Assembly (NCBI RefSeq): GCF_000226955.1
Contig: NZ_AGFU01000017.1
Location: 1 to 61,614 of the forward strand
DNA: 61,614 bases
Source: Sphingomonas elodea ATCC 31461
GTDB taxonomy: Bacteria; Pseudomonadota; Alphaproteobacteria; Sphingomonadales; Sphingomonadaceae
Direction: 5' to 3'
Shown: positions 18,426-26,764 of the stretch, in pieces
Position numbering within the stretch: the stretch's first letter is position 1
Layout of the letters: the number at the start of each line of letters is the position of its first letter
Notes under the pieces: generated by a model
Databases searched by the model: none
Seen by the model: only the letters and a program-made list of their open reading frames with translations
What the model was told of the DNA's origin: nothing
Made by a program: the position numbers and the translations under genes

Positions 18426-18800
18426 TTATTCGCCGTCGAAACCGCCGTCGCGCTCGCGACGACCACGACGCTCGCGGTCACCCTTGCGCATCATCACCGA
18501 CGGGCCCTGCTCGTGGCCGTCAACCTTGACGGTCATGTAGCGGATCACGTCTTCGTTGATCTGCGTCTGGCGCTCCAGCTCGGCGACCACGCCTGCCGGC
18601 GCGTCGATTTCGAGCATGACATAGTGCGCCTTGCGGTTCTTCGCGATGCGATAGGCCAGGCTGCGAAGACCCCAGGTCTCGGTCTTGACGACCTTGCCGT
18701 TGTTGTCTTCGACGATCTTGGTGGCGGTTTCCGCCAGCGCGTCCACTTGCGCCTGTGCCAGATCCTGGCGCGCAAGGAACACATGCTCGTACAGAGCCAT
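18426..18800 (-). CDS. rpsF: 30S ribosomal protein S6 (bS6)
   Basis: A 124-aa protein with the S6 fold ([22 protein letters not shown], then [26 protein letters not shown]). The charged C-terminal tail is rich in Arg, Asp and Glu. The start at 18800 is set by homology to the family N terminus; a GAGA site lies upstream. First gene of the operon and divergent from fabD. Confidence 0.97.
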   Translation of the reverse strand: MALYEHVFLARQDLAQAQVDALAETATKIVEDNNGKVVKTETWGLRSLAYRIAKNRKAHYVMLEIDAPAGVVAELERQTQINEDVIRYMTVKVDGHEQGPSVMMRKGDRERRGRRERDGGFDGE

Positions 18801-18879
18801 TCGTTCTCTTCCATGTTGGCCGATCGCTGACGCCGCCCCATGCGCGCGCCCCTCCGGCTGTCGTCTCGATAAAACAAAC

Positions 18880-18906
18880 GGAGCGGGCGCATTGCTGCTC
18901 CGCTCC
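18880..18906 (-). promoter_or_regulatory. Hairpin in the rpsF leader, possible S6:S18 autoregulatory site or attenuator
   Basis: On the minus strand a perfect 7-bp stem (GGAGCGG with CCGCTCC) with a 13-base loop is followed by TTTGTTTTA, about 80 bases before the rpsF start. A weak promoter-like pair (TTGCCT at 18940-18945 and TAAGGG at 18916-18921, 18-base spacing) lies just upstream. S6:S18 binding leaders are known from other bacteria, so autoregulation is plausible. I cannot tell a protein-binding site from a simple attenuator here. Confidence 0.4.
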
Positions 18907-19035
18907 GATCGGGTGCCCTTACACGCAGTTCGGGGGTAAAGGCAAGCCCGTTCGGCGCGCTGGGCTTGCATCGCCTCGCCATTCGGCTCTAACGGCCGCC
19001 GCCATTATAGAAGCGTTCGCTACAGAGGAGCCAAG

Positions 19036-19971
19036 ATGCGCGCATTCATTTTCCCGGGCCAGGGCAGTCAGGCCGTCGGCATGGGCAAGGCGCTGGCCGA
19101 GGCGAGCCCCGCCGCGCGCGAGGTGTTCCAGGAAGTCGACGAGGCGCTCGGGCAGCATCTATTCAAGCTGATGAGCGAAGGGCCCGATAGCGACCTGACG
19201 CTCACCGCCAATGCCCAGCCGGCGATCATGGCCAATGCCATCGCGGTGCTGCGCGTGCTGGAAAAGGAAGGCGGCATCCGCCTGGCCGACAAAGCCGATT
19301 TCGTCGCCGGTCATTCGCTGGGCGAGTACACCGCGCTCTGTGCCGCGGGCGCGCTGGACCTTTCGACCACGGCGAAGCTGTTGCGCAAGCGCGGCGATGC
19401 GATGCAGTCGGCAGTGCCGGTGGCCGAGGGCGCGATGGCCGCGCTGCTCGGCGCCGATCTCGTCAAGGCCCAGGCGATCGCCGATGCGGCGGCTGAGGGC
19501 GAGGTATGCACCGTCGCCAACGACAATGACCCGCACCAGGTGGTGATCTCGGGCGCGCGCGGCGCGATCGAGCGCGCGGTGGCGATCGCCAAGGGACATG
19601 GCGCCAAGCGCGCGCTGCTGCTGCCGGTCTCGGCGCCGTTCCACTGCCCGCTGATGCAGCCGGCGGCGGACGCGATGGAGAAGGCGCTGGCCGAGGTGGC
19701 GATCCAGGCGCCGCTGGTACCGGTCTATGCCAATGTGACGGCGGCGCCGGTGGCGGATCCGGCGACGATCCGCACGCTGCTGGTGGAGCAGGTGACGGGC
19801 ATGGTGCGCTGGCGCGAATCGGTGGCGGCGATGTTCGATGGCGGCGTGCACGAATTCGTGGAGCTGGGCGGCAAGGTGCTCGGCGGCATGGTCAAGCGGA
19901 TCAGCCCGGATGCCACCGTGACCAGCGTCGTGAGCATGGACGATATCGAGGCGCTGGTTAAGGTGCTTTGA
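19036..19971 (+). CDS. fabD: Malonyl-CoA:ACP transacylase
   Basis: A 311-aa cytoplasmic enzyme that loads malonate onto acyl carrier protein to start fatty-acid elongation. The N-terminal FPGQGSQ oxyanion motif (residues 6-12), the nucleophile Ser94 in AGHSLGEYTAL and the catalytic histidine in SAPFHCPLM (about residue 205) are all present. A GAGGAG ribosome binding site precedes the ATG. In this order fabG normally follows directly; here an inverted-repeat unit with a GxxExxY gene lies in between. Confidence 0.96.
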   Translation: MRAFIFPGQGSQAVGMGKALAEASPAAREVFQEVDEALGQHLFKLMSEGPDSDLTLTANAQPAIMANAIAVLRVLEKEGGIRLADKADFVAGHSLGEYTALCAAGALDLSTTAKLLRKRGDAMQSAVPVAEGAMAALLGADLVKAQAIADAAAEGEVCTVANDNDPHQVVISGARGAIERAVAIAKGHGAKRALLLPVSAPFHCPLMQPAADAMEKALAEVAIQAPLVPVYANVTAAPVADPATIRTLLVEQVTGMVRWRESVAAMFDGGVHEFVELGGKVLGGMVKRISPDATVTSVVSMDDIEALVKVL

Positions 19972-19975
19972 TTTT

Positions 19976-20002
19976 TTCACGCGAAGGCGCGAAGACGCGA
20001 AG
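19976..20002 (+). repeat. Left 27-bp inverted repeat arm (CGCGAAG heptamers)
   Basis: The arm begins TTCA and then contains three CGCGAAG units with single-base spacers (G, A), giving an 8-base period. Its exact reverse complement is at 20386-20412. It ends immediately before the start codon at 20003, so the ribosome binding site of the gene, if any, lies inside the repeat (GCGAAG is a poor one). Confidence 0.95.
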
Positions 20003-20419
20003 ATGCAGGACGTCGAGGCGATTGCAGCCGACATCATCGATGCATCGATCAAGCTGCACATGGCGCTTGGGCCTGGGCTGCTGGAAAGCGTCTACGAGGC
20101 GATTCTGGCCGCAAAGCTTGTCGAGCGGGGGCATCACGTCGTTCAGCAGTGTCCGATCGACATAGAGTTTGACGGCTTGCATTTTCAGGGCGCGTTCCGC
20201 GCCGATTTGATGGTCGATCGCTGCCTTTTGGTCGAGATTAAATCGGTCGAACGTCTCGCGCCCGTCCATGCGAAGCAGGTGCTTACATACCTTCGCCTAC
20301 TCAAGCAGCCGCTGGGGCTGCTGATCAATTTTGGTGGTGAAACGCTCAAAGAGGGCCTTCGCCGGGTCGTAAATGGCCATGAACCCTTCGCGTCTTCGCG
20401 CCTTCGCGTGAACAAATAA
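20003..20419 (+). CDS. GxxExxY protein (PD-(D/E)XK nuclease-like)
   Basis: A 138-aa protein with the defining GxxExxY motif at Gly25-Leu-Leu-Glu28-Ser-Val-Tyr31. Candidate PD-(D/E)XK residues follow: Asp68 in FRADLMV, Glu78-Ile-Lys80 in LLVEIKS, and Gln92 in the next helix (AKQVLTYLRL). This is the layout of small restriction-like nuclease folds; no activity has been shown to my knowledge. Residues from about 128 on (PFASSRLRVN) are encoded by the right inverted repeat. Codon use and GC content differ from fabD and fabG, which suggests transfer. It is co-oriented with the operon and probably transcribed with it. Confidence 0.9.
   Translation: MQDVEAIAADIIDASIKLHMALGPGLLESVYEAILAAKLVERGHHVVQQCPIDIEFDGLHFQGAFRADLMVDRCLLVEIKSVERLAPVHAKQVLTYLRLLKQPLGLLINFGGETLKEGLRRVVNGHEPFASSRLRVNK
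20386..20412 (-). repeat. Right 27-bp inverted repeat arm
   Basis: The exact reverse complement of 19976-20002. It lies within the last ten codons of the GxxExxY gene and stops 5 bases before the end of its TAA. The two arms could form a 27-bp stem in the transcript, with the whole gene as the loop. Confidence 0.95.
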
Positions 20420-20435
20420 AGAGGACTAGCTTTCG

Positions 20436-21176
20436 ATGTTCGATCTCACAGGCATGACCGCGCTCGTTACCGGCGCTTCGGGCGGCATAGGTTCGGCGAT
20501 CGCCAAGGCGCTGGCCGCGCAGGGCGCGAAGCTCGCCGTATCGGGCTCCAATGCCGAGAAGCTGGAGGCGTTCCGCGCCGGCCTGGGCGGCGAGCATGTC
20601 GCGCTGACCTGCAACCTTTCCGATCGCGCCGCGGTCGACGCGCTGGTGCCGCAGGCGGTGGAAGCGCTGGGCGGCAGGCTCGACATCCTCGTCAACAATG
20701 CCGGCGTCACCCGCGACAACCTGGCGATGCGGATGAAGGACGAGGAGTGGGAGCAGGTGATCCAGGTCAATCTGGAAGCCGCGTTCCGCCTGATGCGCGC
20801 CGCCGCCAAGCCGATGATGAAGGCGCGCTTCGGCCGGATGATCTCGATCACCTCGGTGGTCGGCGCCACCGGCAATCCGGGGCAGGCCAACTATGCCGCG
20901 TCCAAGGCCGGCCTGGTCGGCATGTCCAAGGCGCTGGGGCAGGAGCTTGCCAGCCGCAACATCACCGTCAACTGCGTTGCGCCGGGCTTCATCCGGTCGG
21001 CGATGACGGACGTTCTGCCGGATGCGCAGAAAGAGGCGCTGCTCGGCCGTATTCCTGCCGGAAAGCTGGGCGAGGGCGAGGATATCGGTGCGGCGGTCGT
21101 CTATCTCGCCAGCAAGGAAGCGTCTTATGTGACGGGTCAGACCTTGCATGTGAACGGCGGGATGGCGATGCTGTAA
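20436..21176 (+). CDS. fabG: 3-oxoacyl-ACP reductase
   Basis: A 246-aa short-chain dehydrogenase that reduces 3-ketoacyl-ACP with NADPH. It has the nucleotide-binding TGASGGIG (residues 12-19), NNAG (87-90), and the catalytic Ser140, Tyr153 and Lys157 in SITSVVG and NYAASKAG. The C-terminal TGQTLHVNGGMAM is standard for FabG. A GAGG stretch lies 11 bases before the ATG, just after the right inverted repeat, so the unit has not destroyed its translation signal. Confidence 0.96.
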   Translation: MFDLTGMTALVTGASGGIGSAIAKALAAQGAKLAVSGSNAEKLEAFRAGLGGEHVALTCNLSDRAAVDALVPQAVEALGGRLDILVNNAGVTRDNLAMRMKDEEWEQVIQVNLEAAFRLMRAAAKPMMKARFGRMISITSVVGATGNPGQANYAASKAGLVGMSKALGQELASRNITVNCVAPGFIRSAMTDVLPDAQKEALLGRIPAGKLGEGEDIGAAVVYLASKEASYVTGQTLHVNGGMAML

Positions 21177-21210
21177 GCCGAGAGGCCGGGGGGCGTGGAG
21201 TAGGAAGAAT

Positions 21211-21744
21211 ATGCGTCTGGTGCTTGCCACTGCATTTGTACTTGCGTTCGCGACCCCGGCCCTTGCGGCCCCGGCGGATCCGGCGTCGATCGGCTGTGTC
21301 GGGCAGAAGCTCGATGCGGCCGTGAAGGCGCAGCTCGCCGCCAATGTCGAGCGCAACCTTGCCAATCCCGGCCAGCGGCCGAGCTATGATCCGGCGGTGA
21401 CCCGCGGGCTCAACGATGCCACCACCGCGTGCGCCAACGAACGCGGCTGGAGCGGTGCTTCGGCCTCGGCCTCGGGCGTCTATGCCCTTGCCGATATCGG
21501 CCTGCCGGTCGCCAGGCGCGTGGTGAAGGCCAAGGGCTTCGACCCCGCCGCGCTCGACCAGCAGTTCGCCGCGCTGCCCGACGAGGTGCGTCGCAAGCCG
21601 CTGACGCCGAAGGCGACGCAGGATCTGATCCGCGCTGCCGTGACCGACGAAGCGCAGCAGACCCGGGCCAATGCACAGCTGCTCGCGCAATATTTTGCGT
21701 TTCTCAACACGCTGGAATATGCTTCAGCCGACTTTTCCCGATAG
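21211..21744 (+). CDS. Hypothetical secreted protein
   Basis: A 177-aa protein with a clear Sec signal peptide (MRLVLATAFVLAFATPALA, cleavage expected after residue 19). The mature part is Ala-rich and helical with two cysteines (GCVGQKL and TTACANERGW) that could form a disulfide. I recognise no domain. A good GGAGTAGGAAG site precedes the ATG. It lies in the fatty-acid operon between fabG and acpP but has no evident role in lipid synthesis. Confidence 0.75.
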   Translation: MRLVLATAFVLAFATPALAAPADPASIGCVGQKLDAAVKAQLAANVERNLANPGQRPSYDPAVTRGLNDATTACANERGWSGASASASGVYALADIGLPVARRVVKAKGFDPAALDQQFAALPDEVRRKPLTPKATQDLIRAAVTDEAQQTRANAQLLAQYFAFLNTLEYASADFSR

Positions 21745-21844
21745 CGGGACGGGGCCCTTGCGGCTCCCTCTTGCAACCGCCACGGCGGCATTCTAGGTGC
21801 GGGAAAACGGATTCAGAGCCCCATCACAAAGGAAAACAGGGACC

Positions 21845-22093
21845 ATGGCCAACCAGGAAGAGATCACCACCCGCGTGCAGGCGCTCGTTGTCGACCATCT
21901 GGGCGTCGACGCCAAGGACGTGGTGCCGACCGCGAGCTTCACCGATGACCTCGGCGCGGACAGCCTCGACATCGTCGAGCTGGTGATGGCCTTCGAGGAA
22001 GAGTTCGGGGTCGAGATCCCGGACGACGCCGCGGAGAAGATCAGCACCGTCGGCGACGCCGTTGCCTACATCTCCGAGCATCAGCAGGGCTGA
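21845..22093 (+). CDS. acpP: Acyl carrier protein
   Basis: An 82-aa acidic carrier protein with the phosphopantetheine site Ser40 in [15 protein letters not shown], and the helix III region [20 protein letters not shown]. The start at 21845 (MANQEE) gives the normal length; an in-frame extension upstream has no support. It is followed by a strong hairpin that should let it be made in excess of fabF. Confidence 0.97.
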   Translation: MANQEEITTRVQALVVDHLGVDAKDVVPTASFTDDLGADSLDIVELVMAFEEEFGVEIPDDAAEKISTVGDAVAYISEHQQG

Positions 22094-22140
22094 CGCTCGA
22101 ACGGCGATACCAGCCCGGATGGGCCGGAATTGCGACTAGG

Positions 22141-22192
22141 CGGCTTCCCGTCCCGTGCCTCTGGCGATGCGGACGGGGAGCCGTTTTGTATT
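22141..22192 (+). terminator. Intrinsic terminator or attenuator between acpP and fabF
   Basis: A long imperfect stem (22141-22153 CGGCTTCCCGTCC with 22171-22183 GGACGGGGAGCCG, one mismatch) is followed by TTTTGTATT. It lies about 50 bases after acpP and 38 bases before the fabF start, leaving little room for a separate fabF promoter. Partial read-through, with acpP favoured, is the likely purpose. Confidence 0.75.
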
Positions 22193-22229
22193 ACGAATGA
22201 ACCGAACTGAAATTGACTGGAGAACTGCC

Positions 22230-23489
22230 ATGCGCCGCGTAGTCGTGACCGGCCTGGGCCTCGTCACCCCGCTGGGGGCCGATGTCGAAACCGCCTGGAA
22301 GAACATCCTCGCCAGCAAGTCCGGCGCGGGCACGATCACCAAGTTCGATGCGACGGATTTCCAGAGCAACTATGCCTGCGAAGTGAAGCCGGCCGACCAT
22401 GAATATGGCTTCGATGCGGGCAAGCGCGTCGATCACAAGATCCAGCGCCAGGTCGATCCCTTCATCGTCTTCGGCATCGATGCCGCCGGCCAGGCGATCG
22501 AGGATGCCGGCCTGACCGACATGCCCGAAGAAATGCGATTTCGCGCCGGCTGCTCGATCGGGTCGGGCATCGGCGGTCTGCCGGGCATCGAGAGCGAATC
22601 GCTCGTGCTCCATGAAAAGGGCCCGAAGCGCGTTTCGCCGCACTTCGTCCATGGCCGCCTGATCAACCTCATTTCGGGCCAGGTCTCGATCAAGTACGGC
22701 CTGATGGGCCCGAACCATGCGGTGGTCACCGCCTGCTCGACCGGCGCACACTCGATCGGCGACGCCGCGCGGATGATCGCGATGGACGATGCCGACATCA
22801 TGCTGGCCGGCGGCGCGGAAAGCACCGTCTGCCCGATCGGTATCGCCGGCTTCGGCCAGGCGCGCGCGCTTTCCACCGGCTTCCGCGACGATCCCACCAA
22901 GGCGAGCCGCCCCTGGGACCAGGGCCGCGACGGCTTCGTGATGGGCGAGGGTGCGGGCGTGGTCGTGCTCGAGGAATATGAGCATGCCAAGCGCCGCGGC
23001 GCCAAGATCTATGCCGAAGTGGTGGGCTACGGCCTGTCGGGCGACGCCTATCACGTGACCGCGCCGCATCCCGAAGGCTCGGGCGCGTTCCGCTCGATGC
23101 AGATGGCGGTGCGCAAGTCCGGCCTCGCGCTCGAGGACATCGATTACATCAACGCGCACGGCACCTCGACCCCGATGGGTGACGAGCTGGAGCTCGGCGC
23201 GGTGCGCCGCCTGTTCGGCGATGCGCTCGGCGGTCTGTCGATGAGCTCGACCAAGTCGGCGATCGGCCACCTGCTCGGCGGCGCCGGTGCGGTGGAGAGC
23301 ATTTTCTGCATTCTGGCGCTGCGCGACCAGATCGTCCCGCCGACGCTCAACCTCGACAATCCGAGCGAGAATTGCGCGGGCGTCGACCTTGTGCCGCACG
23401 TCGCCAAGGAGCGGAAGGTGAAGGCCGTGCTGAACAACTCGTTCGGATTCGGCGGCACCAATGCCAGCCTGGTGATGAAGGCGCTCTGA
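22230..23489 (+). CDS. fabF: 3-oxoacyl-ACP synthase II
   Basis: A 419-aa condensing enzyme of fatty-acid elongation. It has MRRVVVTGLGLVTPLG at the start, the active-site Cys169 in VTACSTGAHSIG, His310 in NAHGTSTPMGD and the second histidine in STKSAIGHLLGGAG (about 347). The C terminus NNSFGFGGTNASLV is typical. A GGAGA site before 22230 decides the start over an upstream in-frame extension that would run through the terminator hairpin. Confidence 0.96.
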   Translation: MRRVVVTGLGLVTPLGADVETAWKNILASKSGAGTITKFDATDFQSNYACEVKPADHEYGFDAGKRVDHKIQRQVDPFIVFGIDAAGQAIEDAGLTDMPEEMRFRAGCSIGSGIGGLPGIESESLVLHEKGPKRVSPHFVHGRLINLISGQVSIKYGLMGPNHAVVTACSTGAHSIGDAARMIAMDDADIMLAGGAESTVCPIGIAGFGQARALSTGFRDDPTKASRPWDQGRDGFVMGEGAGVVVLEEYEHAKRRGAKIYAEVVGYGLSGDAYHVTAPHPEGSGAFRSMQMAVRKSGLALEDIDYINAHGTSTPMGDELELGAVRRLFGDALGGLSMSSTKSAIGHLLGGAGAVESIFCILALRDQIVPPTLNLDNPSENCAGVDLVPHVAKERKVKAVLNNSFGFGGTNASLVMKAL

Positions 23490-23492
23490 GCC

Positions 23493-24509
23493 ATGCCGCA
23501 GGACGCGCGCTCCCGTTCCCGTCGCCGTGCGCCCGCGCGCCGGCGCCGGGGGCCGCGCGTCCTGCTGATCGCCGCGGCGCTGGCAGTCTGCGCGCTCGGC
23601 GGCGGCTGGTGGCTCTGGGCGGGCCCGGGGCCGGCCACCAAGGAACTGAGTGTCGCCGTGCCCGAGGGCGCTACGTTGTCGCGCGCGGCGGGCCAGCTTG
23701 AAAAGGCCGGTGCGATCCACTCGCGTCCGCTGTTCCTTGCCTTCGCCAAGCTGCTCGGTGAGGACGGCACGATTCGCGCCGGCGAGTATCGCATCGCGCC
23801 CGGCACGAGTGCGCGCCAGATCCTCGAAATGCTGCAGCAGGGCAAGACACGGCAGCGGCTGGTGACGGTGCCGGAAGGCATGCCCTCGGTCCTTGTTGCC
23901 GAGGCCTTGCTGAAGGCGCCGGGGCTGACCGGCGAGGTCGAGACGCCCGTCGAGGGATCGGTGCTGCCCGACAGCTATGCCTATGTCCGCGACGAGCCGC
24001 GGGCCGCGGTGCTGGCGCGGATGCAGAAGGCGATGACCGCTTATCTCGCCAAGGCCTGGGCAGAGCGGGACAAGGGGCTGGCGATGACCACCCCGCGCGA
24101 GGCGATCATCCTCGCCTCGATCGTCGAGAAGGAAACCGGCAAGCCGGCCGAGCGCACCACGGTTGCCGCGGTCTATGCCAACCGGCTCAAGGCGGGCATG
24201 CCGCTTCAGGCCGATCCGACGATCATCTATCCGATCACCAAGGGCAAGCCGCTCGGTCGCCGCATCCTGCAATCGGAGCTGCGCGCGAGGAACGGCTACA
24301 ACACCTACACGATGCGCGGCCTGCCCGAGGGGCCGATCGCCAATCCGGGGCGCGCCTCGATCGACGCGGTGCTGCATCCGGCGGATTCCAAAGCGCTGTA
24401 TTTCGTGGCCGACGGGACCGGGGGCCATGTCTTCGCCGAGACCTATCAGCAGCATCAGGCCAATGTGGCGAAGTGGTACGCCCTGCGCCGCGCCCGGGGC
24501 GAGATGTAA
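23493..24509 (+). CDS. mltG: Endolytic transglycosylase MltG
   Basis: A 338-aa inner membrane murein lytic transglycosylase that cuts nascent glycan strands and helps set their length. A very basic N terminus precedes one membrane helix (about residues 23-43). The YceG-like domain follows: a LysM-like subdomain (VAVPEGATLSRAAGQLEKAG), then the catalytic glutamate in SIVEKETGKPAE and ADPTIIYPI, YNTYTMRGLPEGPIANPG, LYFVADGTGGHVFAET. It starts 3 bases after fabF, a conserved pairing in many proteobacteria. Confidence 0.95.
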   Translation: MPQDARSRSRRRAPARRRRGPRVLLIAAALAVCALGGGWWLWAGPGPATKELSVAVPEGATLSRAAGQLEKAGAIHSRPLFLAFAKLLGEDGTIRAGEYRIAPGTSARQILEMLQQGKTRQRLVTVPEGMPSVLVAEALLKAPGLTGEVETPVEGSVLPDSYAYVRDEPRAAVLARMQKAMTAYLAKAWAERDKGLAMTTPREAIILASIVEKETGKPAERTTVAAVYANRLKAGMPLQADPTIIYPITKGKPLGRRILQSELRARNGYNTYTMRGLPEGPIANPGRASIDAVLHPADSKALYFVADGTGGHVFAETYQQHQANVAKWYALRRARGEM

Positions 24510-24590
24510 GCGGCTGTCATCGCCGCTTGTTTCGCTCGCATCGCCATGTAACAAAGTCTCCCGTGTAACCATTTCCGGGGGAATCGCCGA

Positions 24591-26201
24591 ATGCGCCGTG
24601 CTGCCTTGCTGTCGTTGTTGCTCGTTACCACCAGCCCGGCCTGGGCGCAGGAAAAGCCCAAGGACGCCGCCGCCAAGGGCGACCATCGCGAGCAGATGAA
24701 GGCCGAGGCGGAGGCCGCCTGGGCCAAGCCTTCGGTCGAGGAAGCAGCGGCCGTCAGCCACGGGGCGGTCACCGTCGGCGGGCAGCGCATCGCCTATACC
24801 GCCACCGCCGGCACGCTCACCATTCGCGACGACGACGGCAAGCCGACCGCCTCCTATTTCTACACCGCCTATACCCGCGACGGGTCCGCCCGCGAGCAGC
24901 GGCCGGTGACCTTCTTCTACAATGGCGGGCCGGGTTCGCCGACGATCTGGCTGCACATGGGCAGCTTCGCGCCGGTGCGCGTCACCACCGCCAACCCCGA
25001 ATATATCCGCCCGGCGCCCTATGGCTTCGGCCCCAACCCGGATTCGCTGATCGACAAGAGCGACCTCGTCTTCATCGATGCGCTCGGTGCCGGCTGGTCG
25101 CGGCCGCTGGGGGACAAGACCGGCAAGGATTTCTGGGGCGTCGACCAGGATGCCGACGGCTTTGCCCGCGCCATCCTGCGCTACACCAGCAAGTTCGATC
25201 GCTGGCCTTCCCCGAAATTCCTGTTCGGCGAAAGCTATGGCACGCTCCGCAATCCGGTCGTCGCCGCGAAGCTGGAGGATGCGGGGCTGAGCCTGAACGG
25301 CATGGTCCAATTCTCCACCATCATGAACTATGGCGTGCGCCAGCCGGGCTACGATCAGAATTTCCTGACCCTGTTCCCGACCATGGCGGCGACGGCCTGG
25401 TACCATAACCGGCTGCAGAACCGCCCGGCCGACCTGCCGACCTTCATGGGCGAGGTCCGCGCCTTCACCAGCGGGCCCTATGCGGCGGCGCTGGCCAAGG
25501 GATCGACCATTTCGGCCGAGGAAAAGGCGGCGGTCGCGAAGAAGATGTCCGAGTACACCGGCATCAGCGAGGCCTATATCCTGCGCGCCGACCTGCGCCT
25601 GACGTTGCCGCGCTTCCAGACCGAGCTGCTGCGCGATCGCCGCCTGGCGGTGGGCCGGCTCGATTCGCGCTATCTGCTGAACGTGACCGATGCCAATGCC
25701 GACAGCCCGACCGACGATCCTTCGTCCACCGCCGTCACCGGCGCGTTCGTCGCGACGTTCCAGGACTATGCGACGCGCGTGCTCGGCTACAAGACGGACA
25801 TGCCCTATCGCATGACCGCGCGCGGCCCCGGCTTCGACTGGGACTGGAAGCACCGCGCGCCGGACGACAGCGGTACCCATCTCGCCCCCAACAGCGCCGT
25901 CGACCTCGCCTATACGATGCGGACCAATCCGTATCTGAAGGTGCTGTTCATGAACGGCTATTACGACTTCGCCACGCCCTTCTACGGCGCCGAGTTCGAT
26001 GTCAGCCACATGCTGCTCGATCCGCAGCTGCAGAAGAACATCCGCTTCACCTATTATGACGCAGGCCACATGGTGTATCTGAACCCGAACACCATGCCGC
26101 AGATGCACCGCGATCTGGCGGCCTGGTATGACGAGGCACTGCGCACCGCCGCATCGAGCACGCTGCCGGCGCGCGCTGGCGCAAAGGCCGCGCAGAACTG
26201 A
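24591..26201 (+). CDS. S10-family serine carboxypeptidase-like protein
   Basis: A 536-aa exported peptidase of the alpha/beta hydrolase fold. A signal peptide (cleavage after AWA, about residue 19) leads to the oxyanion region FFYNGGPGSPT, the nucleophile in FLFGESYGT (Ser near 214), the aspartate in GYYDFATP (about 459) and the histidine in DAGHMVYL (about 491). These are the three catalytic residues of family S10. It should cleave C-terminal residues of peptides in the periplasm. It has its own ribosome binding site 80 bases after mltG. Confidence 0.9.
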   Translation: MRRAALLSLLLVTTSPAWAQEKPKDAAAKGDHREQMKAEAEAAWAKPSVEEAAAVSHGAVTVGGQRIAYTATAGTLTIRDDDGKPTASYFYTAYTRDGSAREQRPVTFFYNGGPGSPTIWLHMGSFAPVRVTTANPEYIRPAPYGFGPNPDSLIDKSDLVFIDALGAGWSRPLGDKTGKDFWGVDQDADGFARAILRYTSKFDRWPSPKFLFGESYGTLRNPVVAAKLEDAGLSLNGMVQFSTIMNYGVRQPGYDQNFLTLFPTMAATAWYHNRLQNRPADLPTFMGEVRAFTSGPYAAALAKGSTISAEEKAAVAKKMSEYTGISEAYILRADLRLTLPRFQTELLRDRRLAVGRLDSRYLLNVTDANADSPTDDPSSTAVTGAFVATFQDYATRVLGYKTDMPYRMTARGPGFDWDWKHRAPDDSGTHLAPNSAVDLAYTMRTNPYLKVLFMNGYYDFATPFYGAEFDVSHMLLDPQLQKNIRFTYYDAGHMVYLNPNTMPQMHRDLAAWYDEALRTAASSTLPARAGAKAAQN

Positions 26202-26286
26202 GGCCCGGGCGGATCTTCGGCGCGCGCATGGCGTGCGTGTGCCGGAGCCGGTCGCGTTCGGGCCGGGACTGTGGCAGGGCGGGCGC

Positions 26287-26754
26287 ATGACGACCCGCCC
26301 GCACATCCTGGTCGACGCCGATGCCTGCCCGGTAAAGGACGAAATCTACAAGGTCGCCTGGCGGCTGGAGGTGCCGGTGACGCTGGTGAGCAACGCGCAT
26401 CTGCGCGTGCCGCAGCATCCGTTGATCGCCCGTGTGGTGGTGAGCGACGGCTTCGACGCCGCGGACGACTGGATCGCCGAGCATGTCGATGCCGGCGCGG
26501 TGGTGGTCACCGCCGACATCCTGCTGGCCGATCGCTGCCTGAAGGCGGGGGCGGCGGCGGTGCTCTCGCCCAATGGCAAGCCGTTCACCAGCAGTTCGAT
26601 CGGCAATGCGGTAGCGGTGCGCGCGATCATGGCAGATCTGCGGGCAGGCGGCGATCGCATCGGCGGCCCGCCGCCGTTCGGCAAGGAAGACCGATCGCGC
26701 TTCCTGTCCGCGCTCGATACGGCGATCGTCCAGGCGAAGCGCGCGCTCGGCTGA
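26287..26754 (+). CDS. YaiI/YqxD-family (DUF188) protein
   Basis: A 155-aa protein of the DUF188 family, which has a PIN-like fold. Conserved parts are VDADACPVKDEIY near the start, VVSDGFDAADDWIAEH, and VVTADILLADRCLKAGAAAVLSPNGKPF with its acidic residues, then DRSRFLSALD. The biochemical role of the family is unknown; the acidic centre suggests a nuclease-like site. The ATG at 26287 fits the family N terminus. Confidence 0.88.
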   Translation: MTTRPHILVDADACPVKDEIYKVAWRLEVPVTLVSNAHLRVPQHPLIARVVVSDGFDAADDWIAEHVDAGAVVVTADILLADRCLKAGAAAVLSPNGKPFTSSSIGNAVAVRAIMADLRAGGDRIGGPPPFGKEDRSRFLSALDTAIVQAKRALG

Positions 26755-26764
26755 GGACGGGCGC

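Larger units (their letters stand above)
19976..20412 (+). mobile_element. Inverted-repeat-bounded unit carrying a GxxExxY gene
   Basis: A 437-bp unit bounded by perfect 27-bp inverted repeats lies between fabD and fabG. Each arm is three CGCGAAG heptamers spaced by one base, in opposite orientation at the two ends. The left arm ends at the base before the ATG, and the right arm overlaps the last codons of the gene. The interior is visibly less GC-rich than the fab genes. It begins 5 bases after the fabD stop and ends 23 bases before the fabG start. No transposase is encoded and no target duplication is obvious, so mobility is inferred. Confidence 0.6.

Noticed and set aside
22191-26306. A 1371-codon minus-strand open frame
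   Set aside because: It is antisense to fabF, mltG and the S10 peptidase, which all have intact catalytic motifs. Long antisense frames are common at this GC content.
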